Positions 8,927-17,909 of a DNA stretch of 64,000 nt are shown one piece after another. The notes under the pieces were generated by a model that made no database searches, had not been told where the DNA came from, and saw nothing but the letters and a program-made list of their open reading frames with translations. A program made the position numbers and the translations under genes. This DNA is from Ferruginibacter sp. (GTDB lineage: Bacteria; Bacteroidota; Bacteroidia; Chitinophagales; Chitinophagaceae): NCBI GenBank assembly GCA_013141115.1, contig JABFRP010000001.1:886492-950491 (forward strand), in the 5' to 3' direction. Positions within the stretch are counted from its first letter, which is position 1, and every line of letters begins with the position of its first letter.

Positions 8927-11569
8927 TTATGGAATCAATAAAGTAGTTCCTTTTTTAGTAATCACTTTCCCAAAAATATCCACCGCCTGTACAATCCACA
9001 CAAAAGCACCCTGTGGTTGCAATGCGCCGCTAATTTTACCATTCCAGCCTTTGCCTAATTCTTTGGTGGTAAAAACTTCCTGCCCGTATCGGTTATACAC
9101 TTTAAAATAATTTAAATGATCTATACCAATGGGCAAAGGTTTTAAAATATCATTAATGCCATCGCCATTAGGGGTAAATGCTGTAGGTACAAATACATCA
9201 AAATTAGTTACCACTTTTATTACAACAATATCAGTGGCCACACAGCCATCTGCATTGGTTGTTTGCAAGGTAAAGGTTTCATCTTTTTTTAAACGGGCCA
9301 CCGGGTTGGCAATAATTGCACTGCTTAAATTAGTAGCAGCAGACCATAAATAACTTCCACCACCACTACCATTAAGCTGAAAATGCTGATCGTACAATGC
9401 AATAGTATCACGGCCTGCATTGGCAAAGGTTGCAACAACTATTACAGGTTTTGTTACACTGGTGCTGCAACCATTTGCGGTACTTACTGTAAGTTGTGCC
9501 GTATAGTTATTGGCAATAGTATACTGGTGCGATGGATTTGTAATAGCAGCACTACTATTATCTCCAAACTGCCAGTTGTAAATCATGCTGCCAAAAGCGT
9601 TAGAAGAACTATTGCTGAAAACTGTTGGCTTATCAAGACAGGGATATTGGTAATCAAAAGCAGCAACTGGTTTGCTATCGATAACAATTGGTTGAGTTAT
9701 AGCAGCAGCCTTACAACCATGTGGCGAAGCCACCTGCAACTGAGCAGTATAATTGCCGTAATTAAGATAAGTATGTACGGGGTTTTGTAATACCGAAGAA
9801 TCACCATCACCAAAAAACCATTTCCACTGCCCAACACCACTAACGGGGTTGGTACTGTTATCAGTAAACTGTACTGCCTGGTTTATACAACCATTGGTTG
9901 GCAAAAAAACTGTTGAGGGCATTGTTTCAATATGCACCTGCTTTATTATGCTATCAGCATTGCAAACACCACTGGTAGAAATAAGCAGTTTTACGTTGTA
10001 TATACCAACTGAGGCATAAGTGTGTACCGGGTTTAAAGCATTTGATGTGGGAGAGCCATCTCCAAAATACCAGGTACGGCTGGTAATATTGCCAATGGTC
10101 AATACGGTACTGTCGCTAAATTGCGTAGGTTGGTTTACACAGTTGCCTGCATAATCATAATCTACGGCAAACACATTATTAATGGTAATTGGTTTGGTAA
10201 TAGTAAAGCTATCGGTAAGCGGTAGCCCACAAGCTGAGGCAGTACTTTTTACTGTTAGGGTAATATTATACGTACCTACTTTTTTAAAAGAATGGCTTAT
10301 GGTTTGTCCTGAACCAAATGTTCCATCTCCAAAATCCCAATTCCAGCTAAGGTTACCTGATAGATCAGTAGTGCCGTTAAATTGTACATGGCAATCTACA
10401 AAGCTGTGGGTAAAATCAATATGGTTGGTTACATCGAAAAAGCTGGCGATGTAGGCGGGGAGGCCAGCCTTACATAACCTTCCGGCAAGATTTATAGACC
10501 CCAAAGAAAGATTGCACCCTGCGCCATAAACATCAGGGTTGTTTATAACACTGACAGATGGAGTAAGATTTGATGCTACAAAAATCCTTTTATCAGGAGA
10601 TAATTGTAATGCAGCAGGATAAAAAGGAGACGTATTGATAACAAATTTTGAGGCATTAATTGTTGCTGTACTACCCGAACTTATATCATATTGATTGATA
10701 GTTTGGTTTAAAGAAGTAGAAACGTATAAAAGCTTACTGTTTGGAGAAAATTCAATACCATAAATAAAAATGTAACCCGAAGTATACCCCGTTAAATCAA
10801 CTGGGTTAGAAAGCTTACCTGTGGTATTATCAAAATCAAATAACTCGGCCATGGCAACTGGCCAGGCTATAGCTACACATATTTTTTTTCCATCTGGAGA
10901 AGCTTTTATTGCTCCGGCACCAGAATATTGTGATGGATCAAATATATGAGATACCCCAACATCTGAAATTACCGGATTCGGATTTATACCGTTGCAATCA
11001 ACCTTGTAAACCATAAACCGGTTATTATTAATCCCTTTGGTAATAACCCAATAATCGATTCCGTTTGCTGCTTTTACAGCAGTTAACCTTTCCGTAGAAG
11101 AGCTGCTTAGATTAATGTTTTTTTGTACTGTAATATTACCTAAACCACCATCTAATCGCATATCCACCAAAGAGTAATTATAGCCATTAACAAATGAATT
11201 TTCTACGCAATCAGCGGTGAAAATATAGTATAAATTTGTATCACCAGGATTGGGAATAATGATTGCAGATTGAGTAGAAGAGCTATTACCTAAAAGACCA
11301 GTACCGTTCGGCATAGCCTGATGGTTTTTATTATAAACCGTTATACCATCAGTATAAAATAACAAACTGCCGGTTTTATTACATATACTAGCACATCCTT
11401 CATTGGTGTTTAAAATGCCATTAGTAAGTGGTTGAGGTGGGGTTACATTAAAATTAAGCCCGGCGCCTTCTCCAAAATACCAGATATTACCTTGCTGAGC
11501 GTTGGTTGTATATGAAAAACAGATAAGCCCAATCCCTAAAACAATAAAAATTTTCTTTAAAGCATTCAT
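8927..11569 (-). CDS. T9SS cargo: propeller-like N-terminus, PKD domains, gliding-motility C-terminal domain
   Basis: The 880-residue secreted protein has a signal peptide of about 24 residues ending NAQ. The N-terminal half opens NIWYFGEGAGLNF and contains repeated strands such as SPDGKKICVAIA, SPNSKLLYVST and SPDKRIFVAS, which suggest a beta-propeller. At least four PKD modules follow (WNWDFGDGTFGSG, WYFGDGSPTSN, WKWFFGDGDSSV, YNWQFGDNSSAAI). The end is a CHU_C domain (FVPTAFTPNGDGINDILKP, FKVYNRYGQEVF, GWNGKISGALQPQGAFVWIV), the type B T9SS signal. It is convergent with the barrel gene. It is probably exposed on the cell surface; the ligand is unknown. Confidence 0.85.
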   Translation of the reverse strand: MNALKKIFIVLGIGLICFSYTTNAQQGNIWYFGEGAGLNFNVTPPQPLTNGILNTNEGCASICNKTGSLLFYTDGITVYNKNHQAMPNGTGLLGNSSSTQSAIIIPNPGDTNLYYIFTADCVENSFVNGYNYSLVDMRLDGGLGNITVQKNINLSSSSTERLTAVKAANGIDYWVITKGINNNRFMVYKVDCNGINPNPVISDVGVSHIFDPSQYSGAGAIKASPDGKKICVAIAWPVAMAELFDFDNTTGKLSNPVDLTGYTSGYIFIYGIEFSPNSKLLYVSTSLNQTINQYDISSGSTATINASKFVINTSPFYPAALQLSPDKRIFVASNLTPSVSVINNPDVYGAGCNLSLGSINLAGRLCKAGLPAYIASFFDVTNHIDFTHSFVDCHVQFNGTTDLSGNLSWNWDFGDGTFGSGQTISHSFKKVGTYNITLTVKSTASACGLPLTDSFTITKPITINNVFAVDYDYAGNCVNQPTQFSDSTVLTIGNITSRTWYFGDGSPTSNALNPVHTYASVGIYNVKLLISTSGVCNADSIIKQVHIETMPSTVFLPTNGCINQAVQFTDNSTNPVSGVGQWKWFFGDGDSSVLQNPVHTYLNYGNYTAQLQVASPHGCKAAAITQPIVIDSKPVAAFDYQYPCLDKPTVFSNSSSNAFGSMIYNWQFGDNSSAAITNPSHQYTIANNYTAQLTVSTANGCSTSVTKPVIVVATFANAGRDTIALYDQHFQLNGSGGGSYLWSAATNLSSAIIANPVARLKKDETFTLQTTNADGCVATDIVVIKVVTNFDVFVPTAFTPNGDGINDILKPLPIGIDHLNYFKVYNRYGQEVFTTKELGKGWNGKISGALQPQGAFVWIVQAVDIFGKVITKKGTTLLIP

Positions 11570-11689
11570 AAGGTAAATAACTATAATGTAAAATAATAAA
11601 TATTGGCTACACTATTGTCTTTTTATCCAGTATTTTTCATGTAAGTAATTAATATTTGTAATAATAAACGATAGAGCATAGATCGTAAA

Positions 11690-12217
11690 TTAAATTTTAC
11701 CTACCCCTTTCAAAAACTCCCTCGCCCTAACTTTTAGTGCCGCAGTAAAACAAGGCGATTGGTCTTCAATAATTAATTTTATCTCGGGGATGATCTCCGG
11801 GTATTGTTTGGCCAAATTGGTTAAGACGGTTAAAGCGAATGCTTTTACAGCAATAGCTTCAGTTGGGCTTTCTACATATTTAAAACAAAGGTCCATTATT
11901 GGTCCTTGGTATTTTTCAGGAATATCAATATCCTGCAACAAACGAATACTGTTACGTTTTACGGCATTGTGTAAATTAGGTTGTTGTAAATTTTTTATTA
12001 AAGCGGCCCAATGCTTTTTTATAAATTCCGGATGGGCTATTACACAGTAACTTACGGGCCAGCCTGCCCTTTGCACTACACGGTATTCATCATGTAAAAA
12101 TAAATTAAACAGCTCATCAAAGCGTTGTTGCGATGCGCCTACCCATTGTACAATATTGCTGCATTGTGCTTTGGAATGCTCTTTTAAGATTGCTTCTTTT
12201 AAGTTAAAGATTGGCAT
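11690..12217 (-). CDS. HEAT-repeat-like alpha-helical protein
   Basis: The 175-residue soluble protein is almost entirely amphipathic helices in pairs (FDELFNLFLHDEYRVVQRAGWPVSY, NSIRLLQDIDIPEKYQGPIMDLCFKYV, AVKAFALTVLTNLAKQYPEIIPEIKLIIED). This is the pattern of HEAT or armadillo scaffolds that monitor protein-protein contacts. There is no signal peptide and no catalytic motif. The upstream 80 bp is a repeat-like stretch rather than a recognisable promoter. Similar small HEAT proteins are common in Chitinophagaceae and have no assigned role. The coding call is firm; the function is unknown. Confidence 0.7.
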   Translation of the reverse strand: MPIFNLKEAILKEHSKAQCSNIVQWVGASQQRFDELFNLFLHDEYRVVQRAGWPVSYCVIAHPEFIKKHWAALIKNLQQPNLHNAVKRNSIRLLQDIDIPEKYQGPIMDLCFKYVESPTEAIAVKAFALTVLTNLAKQYPEIIPEIKLIIEDQSPCFTAALKVRAREFLKGVGKI

Positions 12218-12218
12218 G

Positions 12219-12298
12219 ATTTCACTAATTTAAACGAATTACACGAATTGAAAAATCAGTACCAATCTGTTTAATCCGTGTCATCAGTGTTCTATCCT
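12219..12298. repeat. Dispersed intergenic repeat of the CGAATT-ACA-CGAATT / AATCCGTGT type
   Basis: Contains the direct repeat CGAATTACACGAATT (12235-12249) and then a stretch resembling AATCCGTGTxATCxGTGTTCTATC. From memory this kind of sequence is widespread between Bacteroidetes genes. The 15-mer also occurs inverted at 28036-28050 inside the yggS gene, though one such 15-mer match in 64 kb could be chance. Confidence 0.45.
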
Positions 12299-13382
12299 AA
12301 AATGTTATTGCATTCAACCTAAACTTACCATTACTATATTCCAAAGAAGGCATGGGGAATTTTACAATGTTCAGAATATTCAGTGCTACTTTAATGCCTT
12401 TTTTGTTGGTTTTAATTTTTGTAAGATCAATATCAGGTGCCAGATACCATTGGCGGTAGCGTTTAATATTGGTACGGTTAAAAATTATATTACCATTATC
12501 ATCTTTACCAATATTTTCGTTGGCACCAAATAAACCTTCGGCACCGGTACCTACTGATAACTGCAACCAAGCAGGTAAATTACTTTTGGGGAAGAAGGAT
12601 TTAAGATTGGCACTCAGCCAATAAGTTTGTCCGTTATAATCTTTTAAAAAACGTTCGGCCGTGCTGCTGCCAAAAATTTTATTGCTGCGTTGGTTCAAAA
12701 CCGGGTCGTTATAAAATTTACGGTGAAAAGAAAATTTGAATTGAATACGTTGTTCATCCCAGGCCAGTTCCTGCGCTACCAACATACCGCTGCCTAAAAT
12801 ATTGGCGCTAAAATCGCCCCAACTCCAGCCCCATTCTTTACTAAAACCATCCAGGGTTTCAATTACTGTTTGATAAAAAGCACCACTCATACCGCCGATC
12901 CAGATTCTTTTTTTACGGTCGATACCTGTCCAGCGCCATAGCTCCATGCTGGCCTTGCTTTCGGCATAAGCACTGTAAGCATGGCCAATCTTATCAATTT
13001 GTTTCCACTCTTTATTATCGTTAAAAGAATGAAGATTTGTTTGCGGATAATTTTTATACCAGGCCGAATATAATCCCACCATGGCACCGCTGTACCCAAT
13101 GATGTTGGTGGCGGTAATTATTTTTATACGGCGTTGTTTCTTTTCTTTAGGCAGATAACTATAATCGTTTGCTGTGGAAACTAAACTTACAAGTCTTCCT
13201 TGCAATGCGTAAGAGACTTTTTTTACAGTATCTGCATTAAGTGAATCTTGTGCCTGAGAAACAATAGAAATAATAAGTAGAAAGCAAAAGCTCAATAAAG
13301 CTTTCGCTGTACAAGAGTGTCCCTCGTTCCTCGGGATAAACTTTGCCAATAAAGTTGAACTATGGACTGAAGTTTGGTTCAT
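12297..13382 (-). CDS. DUF2279 family exported protein
   Basis: The 361-residue protein carries the DUF2279 signature at about residues 110-230: SFNDNKEWKQIDKIGHAYSAY, then WTGIDRKKRIWIGGMSGAFYQTVIETLDGFSKEWGWSWGDFSANILGSGML. A hydrophobic stretch (LLSFCFLLIISIVSQAQ, about 31-47) is a signal peptide. The 30 residues before it are unusual: residues 9-22 are encoded by a dispersed repeat that recurs near 63.6 kb. The true start may therefore be the TTG near 13289, directly before the hydrophobic stretch, or the ATG at 13382 with a repeat-derived extension. Family function is unknown; it is likely periplasmic or outer-membrane associated. Confidence 0.75.
   Translation of the reverse strand: MNQTSVHSSTLLAKFIPRNEGHSCTAKALLSFCFLLIISIVSQAQDSLNADTVKKVSYALQGRLVSLVSTANDYSYLPKEKKQRRIKIITATNIIGYSGAMVGLYSAWYKNYPQTNLHSFNDNKEWKQIDKIGHAYSAYAESKASMELWRWTGIDRKKRIWIGGMSGAFYQTVIETLDGFSKEWGWSWGDFSANILGSGMLVAQELAWDEQRIQFKFSFHRKFYNDPVLNQRSNKIFGSSTAERFLKDYNGQTYWLSANLKSFFPKSNLPAWLQLSVGTGAEGLFGANENIGKDDNGNIIFNRTNIKRYRQWYLAPDIDLTKIKTNKKGIKVALNILNIVKFPMPSLEYSNGKFRLNAITF
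13315..13356. repeat. Dispersed repeat copy 1 (42 bp) inside the 5' end of the DUF2279 gene
   Basis: Matches 63592-63633 at 36 of 42 positions in the same orientation (shared cores TCGTTCCTC and GGATAAACT). The copy here is translated on the minus strand as the LAKFIPRNEGHS stretch of the N-terminal extension. Confidence 0.8.
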
Positions 13383-13463
13383 AAAAAAACAAAAATAACC
13401 TATCTCTTGTTATGGAGATACGAAAAAAGCAGGAGAAGAGATGTGCAGATAAAAGGAGGCTAT

Positions 13464-13913
13464 TTAAAATTTAGGTATTACGGCAACTTTTTTCTTTTTA
13501 CTTAGTATAGAAGTAATAATATCCTTTGCAATAACGTTGGATAACTTGTTGTCCTGTTCCCATTGTTTATCACGCTGTTCTATTTGCGCTGCAGTTAAAG
13601 GGTAATTGGGCCAGCTCATCAATTGGTTATTAGGTCTTGCATAATTCAACTTTAAATGATCCCACTTTTGCTTTTCTTTTTTGAATTGGCGATAGGCAAT
13701 TAAAGGATCTGGTGGTATAGAAAAGCATTCCAGTGGTCTTGAAGACACATAATTTACATATTCGTGATAATGCGCCAGCACATCTGGGATTTTGGGACAA
13801 AAATTTGGACAGCATTGTGAATACCCTGCAAAACGAAATGTCAGCAGTATAAAAAAGCAGAGAAAAGCTTTTAAAACCACTGGGTATAAATATTTGCAAT
13901 TAATCAAAGTCAT
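13464..13913 (-). CDS. Hypothetical exported protein
   Basis: The 149-residue protein is not recognised. It has a hydrophobic N-terminal segment (VVLKAFLCFFILLTFRFAGYSQ), likely a signal peptide, directly followed by a Cys-rich patch (CCPNFCPK). The remainder is charged and Tyr/Trp-rich with no clear repeats (YRQFKKEKQKWDHLKLNY). The stop lies 81 bp upstream of the DUF2279 start on the same strand. A TAAATTTG box (13918-13925) lies only four bases before the ATG, so the transcript may have almost no leader. It is divergent from the phosphosugar mutase gene. Confidence 0.55.
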   Translation of the reverse strand: MTLINCKYLYPVVLKAFLCFFILLTFRFAGYSQCCPNFCPKIPDVLAHYHEYVNYVSSRPLECFSIPPDPLIAYRQFKKEKQKWDHLKLNYARPNNQLMSWPNYPLTAAQIEQRDKQWEQDNKLSNVIAKDIITSILSKKKKVAVIPKF

Positions 13914-13917
13914 AAAA

Positions 13918-13925
13918 CAAATTTA
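13918..13925 (-). promoter_or_regulatory. -7 box TAAATTTG almost abutting the ATG of the 13464-13913 gene
   Basis: Minus-strand exact TAnnTTTG, four bases from the ATG at 13913. Transcription would begin at or inside the start codon if the box is used. Confidence 0.45.
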
Positions 13926-13930
13926 CAAAA

Positions 13931-13964
13931 TTTGCTTTAATGAAGCGTTAAACATTTATTTTTG
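13931..13964 (+). promoter_or_regulatory. Promoter: TTTG ... TATTTTTG for the phosphosugar mutase
   Basis: TTTG at 13931-13934, 22 bp spacer, TATTTTTG at 13957-13964, and ATG at 13985. The spacing fits the Bacteroidetes -33/-7 promoter. Confidence 0.7.
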
Positions 13965-13984
13965 GACTATATAAATATTAAAAT

Positions 13985-15709
13985 ATGGAAGCAACCACCC
14001 TTAAAAAAATTAACGACTGGCTTACCGGCAATTACGAGCAATCGGTTAAAGATGAAATTACAAAGCTGCAACAAGATAACCCTGCGGAGCTGGAAGACTC
14101 CTTTTACAGAAATTTAGAATTTGGTACCGGTGGCCTGCGTGGTGTTATGGGTATTGGCACCAACCGCATGAACAAATATACTGTGGGTATGGCCACACAG
14201 GGCTTTGCTAATTATTTAAAAAAATCTTTTACAGGAGAGGTGAGTGTGGCTATTGCACATGATTGCAGAAATAATGGCCGTTTTTTTGCCGAAACCACTG
14301 CCAATATTTTTGCCGCCAATGGTATAAAAGTATATTTATTTGAAGCCTTGCGCCCTACACCTGAGTTAAGTTTTGCTATACGTAAATTAGGTTGCCAGGC
14401 CGGTGTAGTGCTTACTGCATCGCATAACCCAAAAGAATACAACGGCTATAAAGCTTATTGGAACGATGGGGCACAATTGGTGCCGCCACACGATAAAAAT
14501 GTAATTGTGGAAGTGGAAAAAATTGCCAGTGTGGATGAAGTAAAATGGAACGGTGGCGAAGCAAATATTTTTCCATTAGGAAAAGATTTGGATAATGCAT
14601 ACCTGGATATGGTAAAAACATTATCCGTATATCCTGATGTGTGTGCAGCACAGCACGATCTTAAAATTGTATATACACCCATACATGGCACAGGTATAAC
14701 ATTGGTACCTGCGGTATTGGAACGTTTTGGTTTTACCAACGTTACCATTGTTACCGAGCAGGCAACACCCGATGGTAATTTTCCTACAGTGGTGTATCCT
14801 AACCCAGAAGAAAAAGAAACCATGGGTATTGGATTGCAAAAAGCAAAAGAGTTGGATGCCGATATTTTATTAGGTACCGATCCTGATGCTGACCGTGTAG
14901 CCATTGGTGTAAAAAACAGTAAAGGCGAATGGATATTGATGAATGGCAACCAAACTGCTGTGCTTGCTTTTAATTATATGATAGAGGCAAGAAAAGTAAA
15001 AGGCATTGCACAGCCCAATGATATGGTGGTGAAAACAATTGTTACTACCGATATGATCGATGGCATTGCTAAAGCAAACAATATTGCCTGCTACAATGTG
15101 CTTACCGGCTTTAAATGGATAGCTGCCATGATAAAAGATAAAGAAGGCAAAGAAAATTATGTGGTGGGTGGCGAAGAAAGTTTTGGATTGATGATCGGTG
15201 ATAAAGTAAGGGATAAAGATGCCATAAGTGCCGTAGCCTTACTTTGCGAAATGGCCGCTTACGAAAAAAATAAAGGCCGCAGTTTATACGATAAGATGAT
15301 TGACATGTACCTGCAATATGGTTTGTACAAAGAGGATTTAGTAAGCATTACTAAAAAAGGTATGAATGGTGCGGCAGAAATTGCTGCCATGATGAAAGGG
15401 TATAGGGATAATCCACCAGCAATTTTGGATGGTGTTGCAGTAAATGAATTATTGGATTATGAAATGCAAACCGGTAAAAATTTAACTACCGGTGATAGTT
15501 GGACAATTGATCTGCCCAAAAGTAATGTGCTGCAATTTGTATTAGCAGATGGCAGTAAAATTTCTGCAAGACCAAGCGGTACCGAGCCTAAAATTAAATT
15601 CTATTTTAGTGTAAAAGGCGAATTGAAAAACATTGCCGAATTTGAAGCTGCCGAAAAATCACTGGATGATAAAATAGCAAGGATTGTGAAAGAGATGGAA
15701 TTGAAATAA
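13985..15709 (+). CDS. Phospho-sugar mutase (phosphoglucomutase/phosphomannomutase family)
   Basis: The 574-residue cytosolic enzyme interconverts hexose 1- and 6-phosphates. All four family motifs are intact: the phosphoserine loop TASHNP (Ser146), the metal site GTDPDADR (Asp299, Asp301, Asp303), the sugar-specificity loop GGEESFG (395-401), and the phosphate-binding RPSGTEPK (from Arg529). The length and the N-terminal GTGGLRGVMGIGTNRMN match the PgcA/PGM2-like clade. It feeds glycogen, nucleotide-sugar and glycolytic pools. It has its own promoter and a downstream terminator, so it is monocistronic. Specificity for glucose or mannose cannot be read from sequence. Confidence 0.92.
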   Translation: MEATTLKKINDWLTGNYEQSVKDEITKLQQDNPAELEDSFYRNLEFGTGGLRGVMGIGTNRMNKYTVGMATQGFANYLKKSFTGEVSVAIAHDCRNNGRFFAETTANIFAANGIKVYLFEALRPTPELSFAIRKLGCQAGVVLTASHNPKEYNGYKAYWNDGAQLVPPHDKNVIVEVEKIASVDEVKWNGGEANIFPLGKDLDNAYLDMVKTLSVYPDVCAAQHDLKIVYTPIHGTGITLVPAVLERFGFTNVTIVTEQATPDGNFPTVVYPNPEEKETMGIGLQKAKELDADILLGTDPDADRVAIGVKNSKGEWILMNGNQTAVLAFNYMIEARKVKGIAQPNDMVVKTIVTTDMIDGIAKANNIACYNVLTGFKWIAAMIKDKEGKENYVVGGEESFGLMIGDKVRDKDAISAVALLCEMAAYEKNKGRSLYDKMIDMYLQYGLYKEDLVSITKKGMNGAAEIAAMMKGYRDNPPAILDGVAVNELLDYEMQTGKNLTTGDSWTIDLPKSNVLQFVLADGSKISARPSGTEPKIKFYFSVKGELKNIAEFEAAEKSLDDKIARIVKEMELK

Positions 15710-15719
15710 ATTTTTAATT

Positions 15720-15751
15720 GATCAGTCGGCTTTACGCCGACTGATTTTTTT
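15720..15751 (+). terminator. Rho-independent terminator after the phosphosugar mutase
   Basis: 10-bp stem ATCAGTCGGC (15721-15730) / GCCGACTGAT (15736-15745) with a 5-nt loop and a T run, starting 11 bp after the stop. Confidence 0.9.
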
Positions 15752-15764
15752 AAACTAACTGCAA

Positions 15765-17831
15765 ATGAAAAAGATCTTTACCCTCTCCTTAATTTTACTA
15801 CCGGCACTACTTTTTTCTCAAACCGATCTTCGTGCCAAAACAATTACGCTCCGCCGCTTCTTAGAGCAACAGCACTACAAACCGGTACAATGGAATGATA
15901 CTTCTTCAGCCATGCTATACAATAAATGGATGGAGGAACTGGATGATGAAAAAATATTTTTCACCCAAAAAGAAATGGCAGTTATTGAATCTTTTAAAAC
16001 AAAGCTGGATGATGAACTTTTGGGTAAAAGCTGGAGTTTTTTTAGCCAGTTTGCTGCCGCCTACAAATTGCGTTTGCAAAAAACAGACAGCCTGATAAAA
16101 GTACTTATTGCAAAGCCTTTTGATTTTACAAAACCTGATAATATTGTATTGCCCTTTGCCAGCTTTTCTGCCAACGAAACAGAATTTGCCTTGCGCTGGC
16201 AGCGGTATTTAAAATGGCGGGTGCTGCAGCAAATTGCACAAAAAGTATCCGACTCCAACGGGCCCGATACTAAACTGCCAGCCAATTTTGTAAAGCTGGA
16301 AATTGAGGCAAGGGAAAAGATCAGGCAGAAAGAATTGTTATACATCAAAAATTTATTGTCGACACCGGCAGAATTTATACATGAGCTGGAAGACGAATAC
16401 CTTAACTGTATTGCCTGGTGTTACGATCCGCATACCAATTACATGAACCAGCGGGAGAAAAAAGAATTTGATACCGAAATGAGTGCTACGGAGTATAGTG
16501 CGGGCCTGGATCTGGAAGAAGATGAAAAAGGAGATAAGACCATCAGTTATTTGCAACCCGGCGGCAGTGCATGGCGCAGTGGCCAATTGCATAAAGGCGA
16601 TGTGATCACCAGCATAAAAACAGAAGGTAAAGAAAAAGTGGTTTCCGAAATTTCGGAAGAAGAACTTACGGGTTATTTAAATGGTAATAATGAAGCCGAT
16701 GTGGAAGTAACTGTTCGTACTGCTGCAGGCGAAACTAAAACCACCACATTGCACAAAGAAAAAGTAACGGATGATGAAGGCATTGTAAAAAGTTATGTGT
16801 TGCATGGCAAGCAAAATATTGGTTACATTAATTTGCCGGGTTTTTACAGCAGGGAAGATGAAGCAGCCAGTAATGATAATATTAATTATGATGGATGTGC
16901 CAATGATGTAAGCAAAGAAATTGTAAAGCTGCGGAAAGATACTATTGCCGGATTAATTCTGGACCTGCGTTTTAATGGTGGTGGCAGCATGTGGGAAGCC
17001 ATGCAACTGGCGGGTATTTTTATTGATATTGGCCCCGTGGCATCGGTAAAAGATAAAACGGCTAAAGTGCAGTTTTTAAAAGATCCCAACAGGGGTACGG
17101 TATATGATGGTCCGTTAATTGTGCTGATAAATGGTGCCAGTGCAAGTGCCAGCGAATTTGTTAGTGCGGTATTGCAGGATTATAACAGGGCATTAATTGT
17201 TGGCGGCACTACATATGGTAAAGGCACAGCACAGCAAGTATTGCCATTGGATACCATTAAAATGGATGCCTCAAAAAAATACGAAGATTTTGTAAAAGTT
17301 ACGCTGAGTAAATTTTACCGGGTTAATGGCAGCACCACACAATGGAAAGGCGTAGTGCCGGATATTGTATTGCCCGATTTATATGCCATGGATGATTATA
17401 AAGAAAAAAGTAATGTCAGTGCATTACTGCCCGATATCAGTAAGCCGGGAACCTATCAACCATTGCCTGCATTACCAGTTGCAGCGCTGGCAGCAAAAAG
17501 TAAACAGCGTACCGATGCCAATGATTATTTTAAAAGCATCAGCAATTTTACCAGTTGGATGGCACAGGTAAAAAAAGAAAGAAACATCAGCCTGCAATGG
17601 GCTGCGTATGCGGCACAGTTTACCACAACTATTAAAATGTATAAACAGTTTGAGGAAGAAAGAAATGCTAGTAGCAATATTGTATTCACTAATAACGGTT
17701 TCGACTGGCAACGAATTTTACAATCCACCCAGCGAAGTAAAGATATTAATGACACGTATTTGAATCAACTTAAAAAAGATGAAACACTGGCAGAGGCTTT
17801 TCAAATTCTGCTGGACTGGAATAGTAAATAA
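15765..17831 (+). CDS. Tail-specific C-terminal processing protease (S41, Prc/Tsp-like)
   Basis: The 688-residue periplasmic protease has an 18-residue signal peptide ending FSQ and the long N-terminal helical region of Tsp. A PDZ domain lies near 240-340 (YSAGLDLEEDEKGDKTISYLQPGGSAWRSGQLHKGDVI). The S41 core follows with LDLRFNGGG, GASASASEF (Ser461) and TYGKGTAQ (Lys486). The 25-residue Ser-Lys spacing matches the catalytic dyad of E. coli Tsp. The C-terminal DUF3340-like region is present. It cleaves proteins from the C-terminus in the envelope, often as quality control. It starts 13 bp after the preceding terminator. Confidence 0.92.
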   Translation: MKKIFTLSLILLPALLFSQTDLRAKTITLRRFLEQQHYKPVQWNDTSSAMLYNKWMEELDDEKIFFTQKEMAVIESFKTKLDDELLGKSWSFFSQFAAAYKLRLQKTDSLIKVLIAKPFDFTKPDNIVLPFASFSANETEFALRWQRYLKWRVLQQIAQKVSDSNGPDTKLPANFVKLEIEAREKIRQKELLYIKNLLSTPAEFIHELEDEYLNCIAWCYDPHTNYMNQREKKEFDTEMSATEYSAGLDLEEDEKGDKTISYLQPGGSAWRSGQLHKGDVITSIKTEGKEKVVSEISEEELTGYLNGNNEADVEVTVRTAAGETKTTTLHKEKVTDDEGIVKSYVLHGKQNIGYINLPGFYSREDEAASNDNINYDGCANDVSKEIVKLRKDTIAGLILDLRFNGGGSMWEAMQLAGIFIDIGPVASVKDKTAKVQFLKDPNRGTVYDGPLIVLINGASASASEFVSAVLQDYNRALIVGGTTYGKGTAQQVLPLDTIKMDASKKYEDFVKVTLSKFYRVNGSTTQWKGVVPDIVLPDLYAMDDYKEKSNVSALLPDISKPGTYQPLPALPVAALAAKSKQRTDANDYFKSISNFTSWMAQVKKERNISLQWAAYAAQFTTTIKMYKQFEEERNASSNIVFTNNGFDWQRILQSTQRSKDINDTYLNQLKKDETLAEAFQILLDWNSK

Positions 17832-17909
17832 TTATTGCAGCATTTTTTAACTTGATGTGCAACTTTAATTAAATATATTTTATCTTCATTGCAATTAAAA
17901 CAACCCGAT

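Noticed and set aside
8927..11569. Plus-strand frames inside the PKD gene (e.g. 9383-9790 and 10182-10454)
   Set aside because: Shadows of the long minus-strand gene, which has signal peptide, PKD and CHU_C signatures.
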